Source: Massilia yuzhufengensis
GTDB taxonomy: Bacteria; Pseudomonadota; Gammaproteobacteria; Burkholderiales; Burkholderiaceae_D
NCBI RefSeq assembly: GCF_900112225.1
Contig: NZ_FOLD01000022.1
Coordinates: forward strand, 32,740 to 96,739
Length of the DNA stretch: 64,000 nucleotides
Direction: 5' to 3'
The position numbers were made by a program, and so were the translations under genes. A model generated the notes under the pieces. It had not been told where the DNA came from, did no database searches, and worked only from the letters and a program-made list of their open reading frames with translations. Shown here piece by piece: positions 63,601-64,000 of the stretch (positions are counted from its first letter, which is position 1; each line of letters starts with the position of its first letter).

Positions 63601-64000
63601 ATGTTCCTAGCCCACAAAATCCGGCTCGCACCCAACAATGCAAGCCACCTATTTTGCCAAGGCGGCAGGCACGGCTCGCTTTGCCTACAACTGGGCGCTG
63701 GCGCGGTGGCAGGAGCTGTACCAGGCAAGCTTAGCCGATCCGGCACGACCGAAGCCGAACGAGGCGGCTTTACGCCGCGAGCTGAACACCATCAAGCGCG
63801 AGCAGTTCCCCTGGATGCTGGAAGTAACGAAGAACGCGCCACAGATGGCGATCATCCAACTCGGGCAAGCCTTTGATCATTTCTTGCGCATCGCGCCGGG
63901 TATCCAGTGTTCAGGCACAAAGGCATCAACGATCGTTTCAGTGTAACAAACGACCAATTCCGCGCAGAGAAAAAGCGGATCCGTATGCCAAAGTTGGGTT
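63601..64000 (+). pseudogene. Decayed TnpB (OrfB) of an IS200/IS605-type element, cut by the window edge
   Basis: The sequence MFLAHKIRLAPNNA from 63601 is followed, in the next frame from 63638, by QATYFAKAAGTARFAYNWAL and then by KRIRMPKLG back in the first frame (from about 63890). Together they read like the TnpB N-terminus (with VFRHKGINDRFSVTNDQFRAE in the middle). Two indels, one near 63637 and one near 63887, disrupt the frame, and neither frame alone avoids a stop. The rest is outside the window. The RuvC-like catalytic part is not seen. Confidence 0.75.

Overview
The window is a high-GC chromosomal stretch of a betaproteobacterium, most likely Oxalobacteraceae of the Massilia/Telluria type. 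This rests on Burkholderiales-style gene orders (pgk-pyk-fba beside purC-purE-purK; purM diverging from a perM-like gene, hda, HAD, pcnB, folK run; sucC-sucD beside pilA; recA-recX), together with a PEP-CTERM protein, a DUF4214 surface-type protein and a TonB-Xanth-Caul type receptor. This assignment is inference from content; no marker gene was compared.

Layout. 1-6.6 kb: the end of a DUF4861 gene, a large TonB-dependent receptor, an OmpW porin and a GDSL esterase lipoprotein. 6.8-14.6 kb: a reverse-strand housekeeping block (purC, purE, purK, tsaC; fba, pyk, pgk). 14.7-20 kb: azlCD, a zf-CHCC protein, a YheT-like hydrolase, an M48 protease and moaC. 20.3-28 kb: an exported S9 peptidase, pilA with a clear sigma-54 promoter, sucCD, a DUF2889 gene, and recX/recA with two LexA-type operators. 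28.2-35 kb: a TctDE-like two-component system in one operon with a DUF4212 + sodium:solute symporter pair, then a second S9 peptidase. 35-42.3 kb: purM, and a forward run of overlapping genes (perM-like, hda, HAD, pcnB, folK, DUF486), then panB and thpR. 42.3-50.7 kb: a DUF885 protein, an EgtB-like non-heme iron enzyme, a 908-residue DUF4214 protein, an MFS transporter and a DeoR regulator. 50.9-54.4 kb: a REC-REC-histidine kinase and a LytS/LytTR pair. 54.5-61.4 kb: a polyamine catabolism locus (PuuC-, PuuA-, PuuD- and SpuC-like enzymes plus an SSS transporter). 61.4-64 kb: a PEP-CTERM protein, an unknown lipoprotein and a decayed tnpB.

Two families of dispersed repeats stand out. The first has about 30-bp inverted termini (CTTCGGGGTCAGGTCTGACA...GGACACG), each containing a small hairpin, and unrelated cores of about 33 to 165 bp. 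It occurs at four places (4.2, 20.0, 45.5 and 48.7 kb), and two of these bracket the DUF4214 gene. It resembles the REPIN/REP elements mobilised by Y1 (RAYT) transposases, but no such enzyme is in the window. The second is a REP/BIME-like mosaic (10.5, 57.6 and 63.3 kb). Other non-coding signals include a 45-bp tandem duplication carrying the recA LexA operators, PilR-like repeats upstream of pilA, two FNR-type boxes between puuD and the PEP-CTERM gene, and a foldable leader that would pair with the ribosome site of the DUF4214 gene.

No rRNA, tRNA, CRISPR array, prophage or complete insertion sequence was seen.
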